Shown here: positions 44,172 through 52,065 of the stretch, piece after piece
Numbering within the stretch: the stretch's first letter is position 1
Layout: the number at the start of each line of letters is the position of its first letter
Assembly (NCBI GenBank): GCA_039714535.1
Contig: JBDLJC010000011.1
Span: 18,080-82,079, forward strand
DNA: 64,000 bases
Reading direction: 5' to 3'
From: JAGXFP01 sp039714535
GTDB lineage: Bacteria > Desulfobacterota > Desulfobulbia > Desulfobulbales > JAGXFP01
The notes under the pieces: generated by a model
Seen by the model: the letters and a program-made list of their open reading frames with translations, nothing else
The model's database searches: none
What the model was told of the DNA's origin: nothing
Translations under genes and position numbers: made by a program

Positions 44172-44846
44172 ATGATTGACGACCTTGAAACGTTCTGGAG
44201 CCAGATAGAGTATGTGTTTCTTGACATGGATGGCACCTTGCTGGATAAGCATTTTGATGATTATTTTTGGGAAACGCTGGTTCCTGAAACCTACGCGGCA
44301 AAACGGAATTTAGATATCTCCCAGGCCAGGCGGGAATTACTAAGTAAATATAAAAGTCGGGAAGGTACTCTGCAATGGACTGATCTTGATTTCTGGTCCG
44401 AGGAACTTGATCTCGATATCCCCGCCCTTAAGATCCAGGTTGACCATCTGATCGCAGTGCATCCATATGTGCTTGATTTTATTGAGTATTGCCAGGGGAT
44501 ACACAAGAAAATCTGGCTGGTTACCAATGCCCATAGCAAAACCCTTGAGATCAAGATGGCAAAAACCGCTTTGCGTGGCCATTTTGATGAAATTATCTGT
44601 TCCCAACAGATAGGTGTGGCCAAGGAGGAAGCGGTTTTCTGGGATCGCCTGAAAACCCGGATGCCGTATGATCCGGCCAAGACTTTGCTGGCCGATGACA
44701 CGGAAGAGGTACTGCTCTCGGCTGAGCGGGCAGGGGTAGGGCATTTGATATATGTGGCAAAGCCCAGTAGCATGGCGCCTTGCTGCCGTTCGGACAGGTT
44801 TCATTCGATAACCTATTTCAAGGAGTTGATTCCTGTTGGCAGGTGA
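44172..44846 (+). CDS. yrfG: GMP/IMP nucleotidase, HAD superfamily (YrfG type)
   Basis: A 224-residue HAD hydrolase: motif I is VFLDMDGTLLD near residue 15, followed by FDDYFWETLVPETYAAK, then LVTNAH (motif II), the lysine of motif III in GVAKEEAVFW, and LLADDTEEVL (motif IV). The order and wording follow E. coli YrfG, which dephosphorylates GMP and IMP. It stands downstream of pyrD after a 128-base gap containing the C11 tract. Confidence 0.88.
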   Translation: MIDDLETFWSQIEYVFLDMDGTLLDKHFDDYFWETLVPETYAAKRNLDISQARRELLSKYKSREGTLQWTDLDFWSEELDLDIPALKIQVDHLIAVHPYVLDFIEYCQGIHKKIWLVTNAHSKTLEIKMAKTALRGHFDEIICSQQIGVAKEEAVFWDRLKTRMPYDPAKTLLADDTEEVLLSAERAGVGHLIYVAKPSSMAPCCRSDRFHSITYFKELIPVGR

Positions 44847-45109
44847 CCTCAGCAGAGGATTGGTTTTGGGATGCAAAGGGCTTTTGTAGAAGGCAACGGG
44901 CAAAGGTTGATGTTAGAGCTGGGGGGGGGCGGCCGCGAAATTATGCAAACAGCCAACAGACTGTCGTCTCCCTCTACTTTAACCTCTGAAAACCACAGCG
45001 AGAAGTTAAAGTAAGATGACGCTAAGTCAATGAATGTGTTTTCTGGTTAAACAATGGGATCCGGGCAGAAATAAGCAAAATCAAATGAATAGCGGGTAGG
45101 AAGTAGGCT
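44847..45109. other. Intergenic region with G run and inverted repeat
   Basis: This part of the yrfG-hemL gap holds a run of nine G (44921-44929) and an inverted repeat, TACTTTAAC at 44975-44983 with GTTAAAGTA at 45005-45013 around a 21-base loop. No frame with a ribosome site is seen. The inverted repeat could end the upstream transcript or bind a regulator of hemL. Confidence 0.5.
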
Positions 45110-45139
45110 TTGACAATAATTAGAGTGGCATGCTATATT
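45110..45139 (+). promoter_or_regulatory. Sigma70 promoter of hemL
   Basis: A perfect TTGACA (45110-45115) and TATATT (45134-45139) with 18 bases between, about 60 bases before the hemL start. Confidence 0.7.
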
Positions 45140-45202
45140 CCCTTTTTTGCTTTTATTCGGAAGAGTGCGGCACAATAAAATATCCAAGCGGGAGATTCTC
45201 CA

Positions 45203-46495
45203 ATGAAGACAGATAACTCTAAAAAACTGTTCGAAAAAGCTCAGAAACTGATCCCCGGCGGCGTTAACAGCCCGGTGCGGGCCTGTAAATCAGTAGGTTG
45301 CGACCCGGTTTTTATTGCCAGCGCAGATGGCTCGAAAAATTATGATGTCGATGGCAATATGAATATTGATTTCGTCGGTTCATGGGGCCCAATGATCCTT
45401 GGTCAAAATCACCCGGCGGTGATTGCGGCCATCAAGTATGCCATGGAAAACGGTACCAGCTTTGGGGCGCCATGCGAATTAGAGATAGATCTGGCCGAAC
45501 TGGTGATAGATGCGGTTCCTTCGGTTGAGATGGTCCGTTTTGTCAGTTCGGGAACTGAGGCAACCATGAGCGCCATCCGCGTGGCCCGGGGCTATACCGG
45601 CCGCAATGTCGTGGTCAAATTCGATGGGGGTTTTCACGGCCATGCCGACTCCTTTCTGGTTAAGGCCGGTTCCGGGGTAATTACCCTGGGGATTCCGGGC
45701 AGCCCCGGCGTACCGGAAGATATCGTCAAAAACACCCTTTCTATCCCTTACAATAATGTCGAAGAACTGGAAGAAACCCTACGCAACAAGGATCTTGATA
45801 TCGCCTGCGTTATAATCGAACCGATTGCCGGCAATATGGGGGTCATTGAGCCCCAACCGGGATTTCTCGAAAAACTCCGGGAACTTACGACTGAGTTGGA
45901 TATTGTCCTGATTTTTGATGAGGTAATCACCGGTTTCAGGGCCAGCCTCGGCGGTGCTCAGGCCAAATACGGCATCACCCCGGATATGACCTGTCTCGGC
46001 AAGATCATCGGCGGCGGTCTGCCGGTAGGGGCTTATGGCGGTAAAAAAGAGATCATGAAGATGATTGCCCCGGTCGGCCCGGTTTATCAGGCGGGAACCC
46101 TGTCCGGTAATCCGCTGGCCATGGCGGCGGGCAAGGCGATGCTTACAGAATTAGCAAAGCCCGGATTTTATGAGGCTCTCAACAAGAAGGCTACAGAATT
46201 TGGGGCGCAATTACTGGCTCTTGCCAAGAAACATCTCGGCAGCAAGGTCTGCATGAACCAGGCCGGTTCGGTCCTGACCCTCTTTTTTACCGAAGGCCCG
46301 GTCACCGATTTTGATTCGGCCATGAAATCCGATACCGAGATGTATGGCCGTTACTACCGGGAGATGTTGGCTGAGGGCGTTTATCTGGCGCCGGCCCAAT
46401 TCGAAGGCATGTTCATCTCTGCGGCCCACACGGCAGAAGATCTTGAAATAACACTGGAAAAAGCTGAATCGGTATTCATAAAATTGGCAAAATAA
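45203..46495 (+). CDS. hemL: Glutamate-1-semialdehyde 2,1-aminomutase
   Basis: A 430-residue PLP enzyme: LIPGGVNSPVRACKSVG at the N terminus, FVSSGTEATMSAIRVARG, IFDEVITGFR, and the PLP lysine in TCLGKIIGGGLPVGAYGG. It moves the amino group of glutamate semialdehyde to make 5-aminolevulinate, the precursor of haem, sirohaem and corrinoids. It follows its own promoter and precedes the F0 genes by 100 bases. Together with hemA at 56528 it gives the C5 pathway. Confidence 0.97.
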   Translation: MKTDNSKKLFEKAQKLIPGGVNSPVRACKSVGCDPVFIASADGSKNYDVDGNMNIDFVGSWGPMILGQNHPAVIAAIKYAMENGTSFGAPCELEIDLAELVIDAVPSVEMVRFVSSGTEATMSAIRVARGYTGRNVVVKFDGGFHGHADSFLVKAGSGVITLGIPGSPGVPEDIVKNTLSIPYNNVEELEETLRNKDLDIACVIIEPIAGNMGVIEPQPGFLEKLRELTTELDIVLIFDEVITGFRASLGGAQAKYGITPDMTCLGKIIGGGLPVGAYGGKKEIMKMIAPVGPVYQAGTLSGNPLAMAAGKAMLTELAKPGFYEALNKKATEFGAQLLALAKKHLGSKVCMNQAGSVLTLFFTEGPVTDFDSAMKSDTEMYGRYYREMLAEGVYLAPAQFEGMFISAAHTAEDLEITLEKAESVFIKLAK

Positions 46496-46595
46496 GTTGA
46501 AAGCCGTTGACTTTGCAAATAAGCCGTGATAGTTATTGAGGCCTTATTCAGTTTGGTGAAGTTGGCTTGCTGGATAAAGGCGATTCGAGGAAGCT

Positions 46596-46832
46596 ATGTC
46601 CGAACACCGTAGGGAAATGATGAAAATGCTGGCCGATTTCAGTACCATCGGCATGACCGTGGCGTTTTCAATCTTCATCGGAGTCGGTTTTGGCTACTAC
46701 CTTGATAACAAGGTGTTTGATGGTAGTACTAAGCCCTGGTTTACCTTGATCTTTCTGGGTTTTGGTGTGGCGGCGGCTTTTTTGAATCTGTATCGAATGG
46801 CCACCAGGAAAGATATCCAAGATGGACATTAA
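46596..46832 (+). CDS. AtpZ-type F0F1 accessory membrane protein
   Basis: A 78-residue protein with two membrane helices: MTVAFSIFIGVGFGYYLDNK and a second after PWFTLIFLGFGVAAAFLNLYRM. This is the AtpZ/gene-1 pattern (Ca/Mg-related accessory of ATP synthase assembly). It overlaps the next gene (atpI) by eleven bases and opens the F0 operon. Confidence 0.85.
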   Translation: MSEHRREMMKMLADFSTIGMTVAFSIFIGVGFGYYLDNKVFDGSTKPWFTLIFLGFGVAAAFLNLYRMATRKDIQDGH

Positions 46833-47214
46833 TGAGCAGAAGCCGCTTGGCTCAGTTCTTATTTTCAGCTGGGTACTGCTGGGGAATATGATTGTGGTCG
46901 GCTGGTTTGTTGCAGATGTGGTGTTGGTAAGCTCCCTGTTTGTTGGCGGTTGTGTGGCCAATATAAGTTTTTGGTTGATGAAGAGAGATTTAACCAGATT
47001 GCTCCAGGGAGAACTGGCAGCAGTGAAGGCCAGGTTTTTTATTAAATATTATGCCCGGCTGGCCGTGATCACGGCTATTTTGTTTTTGGTTATCAGATCC
47101 GGGGCCGTGCATTTAGTTGGATTGCTGGTAGGACTGTCTACTGTATTTGTCAGCATCGCTGTGGTGGCGATCGCTAGCGTCAGGAAAGAATTAAATATCA
47201 AGGAGGCATCATAA
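46822..47214 (+). CDS. atpI: ATP synthase subunit I
   Basis: A 130-residue protein with four hydrophobic segments and FIKYYARLAVITAILF typical of AtpI, which helps assemble the c ring. The start lies inside the end of the AtpZ gene, so translation is coupled. The atpB gene follows after six bases. Confidence 0.85.
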   Translation: MDINEQKPLGSVLIFSWVLLGNMIVVGWFVADVVLVSSLFVGGCVANISFWLMKRDLTRLLQGELAAVKARFFIKYYARLAVITAILFLVIRSGAVHLVGLLVGLSTVFVSIAVVAIASVRKELNIKEAS

Positions 47215-47220
47215 GGCGAT

Positions 47221-47952
47221 ATGGAACATCCAATATTATTCATATCAGTTATTTTGGAAGCGTTGGGAATGCCAGTTCCGCATGCGGCCCCTGAATTTGG
47301 AGTTTTCTGGGATGGCCATCAGATCTTTTCTCCACATATGACCTATACCTTTCTGGTTATAGCCTTCTTGATCATAATGCCGAAGCTGACCATGGGCAAA
47401 ATTGAGATGATCCCCGGTAAAGGACAGAACTTCTGGGAAGCTATTATCAGCGGCATGGAAGGTTTCATGGCCGAGAATATGGGTAAAGAAGGGGCCAGGA
47501 TGATGTTTCCGATGTTGGCTACCTTTGCCTTTTACATTCTGGTGGCCAATATGATCGGTCTGATGCCCGGTTTCATGTCACCGACTTCCAACCTCAATAT
47601 AACATTGGCTTGTACTCTTATCGTTTTTTGTACAACCCATATCCTCGGTTTTAAATTTCACGGTCTTAACTACTACAAGCACTTTCTGGGTCCGGTCTGG
47701 TGGCTGATTCCCCTGATCGCCCCCATCGAGATTATCAGTCATCTGGCCAGGATTCTCTCCCTGTCTATCCGGCTTTTCGGTAACATCATGGCCAAAGAGA
47801 CCCTGCTGGGAATCCTCTTTATTCTGGCCGGCGCTTATTTCGCCCCGCTGCCAATCCTCTGCCTCGGGGTTTTCGTCTCAATCGTGCAGGCCCTGGTTTT
47901 CGTGCTCCTGTCGATTCTTTACTTCTCGGCATCAATGGAACACGCCCATTAA
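47221..47952 (+). CDS. atpB: ATP synthase F0 subunit a
   Basis: A 243-residue membrane protein. The critical arginine sits in SLSIRLFGNIMAKETLL, and PLIAPIEIISHLARI is the conserved helix before it. It forms the two half-channels that feed ions to the c ring. It is followed by atpE; the genes for subunits b, delta and F1 are not in this window. Confidence 0.96.
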   Translation: MEHPILFISVILEALGMPVPHAAPEFGVFWDGHQIFSPHMTYTFLVIAFLIIMPKLTMGKIEMIPGKGQNFWEAIISGMEGFMAENMGKEGARMMFPMLATFAFYILVANMIGLMPGFMSPTSNLNITLACTLIVFCTTHILGFKFHGLNYYKHFLGPVWWLIPLIAPIEIISHLARILSLSIRLFGNIMAKETLLGILFILAGAYFAPLPILCLGVFVSIVQALVFVLLSILYFSASMEHAH

Positions 47953-48020
47953 TAATTATTTAAAATTTATATAATAAGAAAGAAGGCCAAAACAAACTAA
48001 GTAAAAAGGAGATTGTAGTT

Positions 48021-48362
48021 ATGAAGAAATCAATTGTTAGTGTACTTACCGTGATGATGGTGCTGGCCGTAAGCTCTGTGGCCATGGCTGAAGAGGCTGC
48101 AGCAGCTGCAACAAGCACCGACGCCAACCTCGCTCTGATCTGTCTTGCTGCGGCCCTGTCCGTTGGTATTGCTGCTCTGGGTTGTGGTATTGGTATGGGT
48201 ACCGGTATTGGCGGCGCCTGCTCCGGTATTGCCCGTAATCCTGAAGCTTCCGGTAAGATCACCGTTACCATGATCATCGGTCTGGCTCTGATCGAGTCCC
48301 TGACCATTTACGGTCTGGTTATCTCTCTGATCCTGCTGTTTGCCAATCCGCTGCTTGGCTAA
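48021..48362 (+). CDS. atpE: ATP synthase F0 subunit c with N-terminal signal sequence
   Basis: A 113-residue c subunit. Residues 1-24 (MKKSIVSVLTVMMVLAVSSV then AMA) form a signal peptide, which many c subunits lack; a short Ala-rich linker leads to the two-helix hairpin. The ion-binding carboxylate is Glu92 in LIESLTIYGL. Ser93 and Tyr97 match the sodium-type motif of Ilyobacter, but the position of its Gln32 is Met59 here. GGAG precedes the ATG and a perfect terminator follows, ending the F0 operon. Confidence 0.95.
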   Translation: MKKSIVSVLTVMMVLAVSSVAMAEEAAAAATSTDANLALICLAAALSVGIAALGCGIGMGTGIGGACSGIARNPEASGKITVTMIIGLALIESLTIYGLVISLILLFANPLLG

Positions 48363-48394
48363 TACCGGATTTTCAGAGAAATACTGGAATGATC

Positions 48395-48431
48395 AAGGCT
48401 GCAGGTGTTTATCACCTGCAGCCTTTTTTTA
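48395..48431 (+). terminator. Terminator of the F0 operon
   Basis: A perfect 13-base stem, AAGGCTGCAGGTG (48395-48407) against CACCTGCAGCCTT (48413-48425), with a five-base loop and a T-rich tail. Confidence 0.95.
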
Positions 48432-48625
48432 TTTAAACACAGGTAAATGATCACGTTTTTCTTTTCCCCTAACAGTAGAGATTTGGGGAACATTCCGTAA
48501 AAATAGTGCTAAGCCAGCATTTCTTAATTACCATCTAGCATTCAACGGCCATCGTTTTATGTTACTTTCAGAGTAGAGGGCGGAACTCGGCTGGATCGGC
48601 TGAACAGTTACAACGGTATATTCAT

Positions 48626-49357
48626 ATGCAGGAAGAAGTGATCATCAACCCCCATAGAGAAAAGGGCGAACCTGAACTACCCGGGACCGGCATATTATGT
48701 ATTAATCCCGGCGATTCGCGATACCTTTCCTCGCAGGCGGCTAAACTGGGCACCACCCGCCATTTTCTTTTTAACAGTAACCTTCATGTTATCCCTGAAA
48801 GCACAGGCGCTAATGGCGTTTTTATTGCCGGACCGGCGGTCGGTGCTCCCATGGCGGTTATGACCATCGAAAAACTTATCGCCTTGGGCGCAAAAAAGAT
48901 TATTGTCTGTGGCTGGTGCGGCTCCTTGAGTCCGGAACTGGCAATAGGCGATACCCTGCTTCCCACCTGGGGGATTAGCGAAGAAGGAACCTCGAGGCAC
49001 TATCCAATCAAGGGCCGGGCCCGCAGTTCCCCGGAACTTCGTGAAACACTGGCTGGTTATTTGCGGCAAAAAGGTCTAGTCGGCCAGGAAGGGCCGATAT
49101 GGACCACTGACGCCCCTTACCGGGAGACCAGGGACCAAGTCAGGGGGTATGCCGAAAAAGCGATCCTCGGCGTAGATATGGAGTTTAATGCCCTGGCTAC
49201 AGTGGCGACCTACCGAAAGATCGAACTGGCGGCTGTTTTTATGGTTTCCGATGAACCTTGGCGGCCGCAGTGGCAGCCAGGCTTCAAAAACAAAGCGTTT
49301 ATGGCTAAGAACAAACAGGTACTCAACTGTCTGCTGGAAGCAGTGACGATAAAATAA
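48626..49357 (+). CDS. Nucleoside phosphorylase family protein
   Basis: A 243-residue member of the purine/uridine phosphorylase fold: GPAVGAPMAVMTIEKLIALG, IIVCGWCGSLSPELAIGD (in place of the usual GTCG), TWGISEEGTSRHY, and the ribose-binding VDMEFNALATVA region. It would cleave a nucleoside with phosphate to base and ribose 1-phosphate; closeness to uridine phosphorylase is suggested by the GMDMEfn-like stretch but the base is not certain. It lies 11 bases upstream of rimO and is probably co-transcribed. Confidence 0.85.
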   Translation: MQEEVIINPHREKGEPELPGTGILCINPGDSRYLSSQAAKLGTTRHFLFNSNLHVIPESTGANGVFIAGPAVGAPMAVMTIEKLIALGAKKIIVCGWCGSLSPELAIGDTLLPTWGISEEGTSRHYPIKGRARSSPELRETLAGYLRQKGLVGQEGPIWTTDAPYRETRDQVRGYAEKAILGVDMEFNALATVATYRKIELAAVFMVSDEPWRPQWQPGFKNKAFMAKNKQVLNCLLEAVTIK

Positions 49358-49368
49358 CGGTGTAATCA

Positions 49369-50715
49369 ATGGCAAACAGGGTATTCATTCAAAGTTTGGG
49401 CTGTTCCAAGAATCTGGTTGATTCCGAGGTAATGAGCGGCTGCCTTCGGCAGGCTGGATATCAGTTTGTTGGGGTTCCCGAGGAAGCCGATCTCCTGTTG
49501 GTCAACACTTGCGGCTTTATCAATCCGGCAGTTGAAGAGGGTGTTGATGCCATTCTTGCCCTGTCGCAGGTAAAAAGAGCAAATCCGCAGGCTAAACTGG
49601 TCGTCACTGGCTGTATGGTGCAACGCTATGGCAAAGAGCTCCAAAAAGAGCTGCCGGAGGTCGATCTGTTCCTCGGGGTTGATGATGTGGAGGATCTTGT
49701 CGATAAACTGCAGGGTCTGAAGGTAAATAAAAACTCCCCCTTGGAGTTGCACGAGCCCCACTATCTGATGAACAGTGACACTCCCAGGGCCATCACTACT
49801 CCGTCATTCAGGGCCTACCTCAAGGTCACCGAAGGGTGTTCCAACCGCTGTTCCTATTGCCTTATTCCGAGCCTGCGCGGGCCACTACGTAGTCGGCCCC
49901 TTGACGATCTTATTCGGGAAGCGCAACTTCTCGATCAAACCGGGACCAAGGAGCTGACCCTGATTGCCCAGGATCTGACCGCATATGGTTTTGATCTAGG
50001 TCCCAACCGGGAAAGGCTTGCTGACCTGCTCAAGGCCCTCCTGGCTGAAACAGAGATTCCCTGGATCAGAATGCTCTATCTTTATCCAATGCGGCTAAAC
50101 CAGTCCATCCTCGATCTGGCGGCCAATAATGAGCGTATCCTTCCCTATTTTGACATCCCCTTGCAACATATCAGTAACAGGGTGCTGAAGGGGATGAACC
50201 GGCCCTATGATCGGCATAGCGTCGAGGAGCTCCTGGCCTCAATCAGGAAACGATTGCCCGAGGCGGCAATCAGAACAACATTTATGGTTGGTTTCCCTGG
50301 TGAAACCGATGAAGATGTTGATGAGTTGGCGGAATTTATGATTGCCCAGCGCTTGAATCACGTCGGCATCTTTACCTATTCCAACGAAGATGGCTGCGCG
50401 GCCGCAAAGCTGCCGAATCAATGTGCTGAAGAGGTGAAAGAGGCCCGAAAAAAGAGGCTGATGGCAATTCAGGCCGACATCTCACTCGAGGTAAATCGGT
50501 GTTTGATTGGCACCACCCAGCCGGTCCTGGTCGAAGGGTTGAGTCGTGAAAGTGATCTGCTGCTGGAAGGGAGATCCCGTTATCAGGCTCCGGAGATTGA
50601 TGGCTGTCTTTACATCACGGCGGGGCAGAGTACGCCCGGGGCTATTGTTGAGGTGAAGATCACTGAGGCCCATCATTATGACTTGATCGGAGAGATCATC
50701 GAGCCGGAAGAGTAG
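49369..50715 (+). CDS. rimO: Ribosomal protein S12 methylthiotransferase
   Basis: A 448-residue radical-SAM enzyme: N-terminal UPF0004 domain beginning FIQSLGCSKNLVDSEVM (the RimO form, not MiaB), the SAM cluster motif CSNRCSYC near residue 155, and a C-terminal TRAM domain. It adds a methylthio group to an aspartate of ribosomal protein S12. The start overlaps no other gene; it follows the nucleoside phosphorylase closely and meets the IHF gene head-on. Confidence 0.95.
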   Translation: MANRVFIQSLGCSKNLVDSEVMSGCLRQAGYQFVGVPEEADLLLVNTCGFINPAVEEGVDAILALSQVKRANPQAKLVVTGCMVQRYGKELQKELPEVDLFLGVDDVEDLVDKLQGLKVNKNSPLELHEPHYLMNSDTPRAITTPSFRAYLKVTEGCSNRCSYCLIPSLRGPLRSRPLDDLIREAQLLDQTGTKELTLIAQDLTAYGFDLGPNRERLADLLKALLAETEIPWIRMLYLYPMRLNQSILDLAANNERILPYFDIPLQHISNRVLKGMNRPYDRHSVEELLASIRKRLPEAAIRTTFMVGFPGETDEDVDELAEFMIAQRLNHVGIFTYSNEDGCAAAKLPNQCAEEVKEARKKRLMAIQADISLEVNRCLIGTTQPVLVEGLSRESDLLLEGRSRYQAPEIDGCLYITAGQSTPGAIVEVKITEAHHYDLIGEIIEPEE

Positions 50716-50726
50716 TAGAACTCGGT

Positions 50727-51002
50727 TTAACTGTTAACGTTTTCTTTCAACTCTTTACCGACCTTGAAGAAAGGCAGCTTTTTGGGCGGGACGTTGATGC
50801 TGACGCCGGTCTTGGGGTTGCGGCCGGTATAGGACTCATACTCTTTGACCACAAAACTGCCGAATCCGCGTATTTCAATACTATCACCTGCGGCCAGGGC
50901 CTCGATCATCGTCTCCAGGATAGTATCGGTTATGGGACTTGCCTCCCGGAGCGGAATGTTCATCCCTTGCGCCAAGGCATCAATCATCTGTGATTTGTTC
51001 AT
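50727..51002 (-). CDS. HU/IHF family DNA-bending protein
   Basis: A 91-residue nucleoid protein: MNKSQMIDALAQ, the core IEIRGFGSFVVKEYESYTGR, and the DNA-arm GRNPKTGVSINVPPKKLPFFK with the intercalating proline region. The wording is closer to IHF beta than to HU, though the subunit cannot be fixed without its partner. It bends DNA in replication, recombination and transcription. Confidence 0.92.
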   Translation of the reverse strand: MNKSQMIDALAQGMNIPLREASPITDTILETMIEALAAGDSIEIRGFGSFVVKEYESYTGRNPKTGVSINVPPKKLPFFKVGKELKENVNS

Positions 51003-51114
51003 TTGCCCTTACCTTAGTAAAACCTGCGTAAAAAAATAATCCCCTGAAAAACAAATCAGGAAAATGGCTGATACTACATTCGTATACGGTAACTAGGCGA
51101 TTGTAAAGGCTTTT

Positions 51115-51822
51115 TTATTTAAAAACCATTTTCAACTCTTGGGCGCTTAGTTTTCGGAACTCGCTCACCCGTAAAACACCCAAACTAAGTTTCCCATAGG
51201 CAATACGCTTAAGCTCCAGAACCGGGTGGCCAATTGCCGCAAACATCAAGCGTACCTGGCGTTTTCGGCCCTCATGGATAACAACCTCGACGGTGGTGTT
51301 GGTCCTATGGCTCTTGATGATTCGTAGTTTTGCCGGCCAAGTCTTTTTACCGTCGAGCATGATGCCTTTCTCAAGTTCGGAGAGTTTTTTGTGTGTGGGG
51401 TGCCCGCTGACCCTGGCCTGGTAGGTTTTTTTAATCTCATTACTGGGATGCAGGATCCGTTGGGAAAGGTCGCCATCATTGGTCATTAACAGAGCTCCCT
51501 CAGTATCAAGGTCAAGCCTTCCCACCGGGAAAACCCGTTCCTTGACACCTTTCATTAATGAAGAAACAATCGGCCGTCCCTGGGGATCTTTCATGGTAGT
51601 CACATAACCCCGGGGCTTATTGAGCAGGTAGCAAACCAGGGTGGGCTTGGGCAGGGGCTTTGAGTCAAATTCTATCGTTTGTCGGGCGGGATCGGCCTTC
51701 ACCCCAAGTTCCCGAATGACTTGGCCATCGACCTTGACCCGACCGGCCAGGATCAATTTTTCCGCCTGGCGGCGGGAACATATGCCAGCCCCAGCCAAAA
51801 TTTTTTGTAGTCGTTCTTCCAT
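51115..51822 (-). CDS. rluB: 23S rRNA pseudouridine synthase, RluB/RsuA type
   Basis: A 235-residue enzyme with an N-terminal S4 RNA-binding domain (LQKILAGAGICSRRQAEKLI) and the RluB/RsuA catalytic core GRLDLDTEGALLMTNDGDLS, in which the first Asp of the motif is the nucleophile. It isomerises a uridine in rRNA, most likely at 23S position 2605. It is separated from the IHF gene by about 110 bases on the same strand. Confidence 0.92.
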   Translation of the reverse strand: MEERLQKILAGAGICSRRQAEKLILAGRVKVDGQVIRELGVKADPARQTIEFDSKPLPKPTLVCYLLNKPRGYVTTMKDPQGRPIVSSLMKGVKERVFPVGRLDLDTEGALLMTNDGDLSQRILHPSNEIKKTYQARVSGHPTHKKLSELEKGIMLDGKKTWPAKLRIIKSHRTNTTVEVVIHEGRKRQVRLMFAAIGHPVLELKRIAYGKLSLGVLRVSEFRKLSAQELKMVFK

Positions 51823-52065
51823 GTACTTTACTCAACTTTCAGGTTAATTTGTCAGCTGCTAAATACGGGCTTAGGTTCATCAAATTTAGAAGTGGTCTTT
51901 TTTATGGCAAGCAGAATATCGGCGTGAAAATTCAGGGTCCCCACTGGCGCACCGAGATTGATCGATGATGGTGCGCCGGTGCTTTTGGTCGATCAGGTGA
52001 AGCGAAGTGACTGCCATATTTGCTGTTAAGGATATTTTCGGGTGGAAAATCAAAATAGAAACAGA

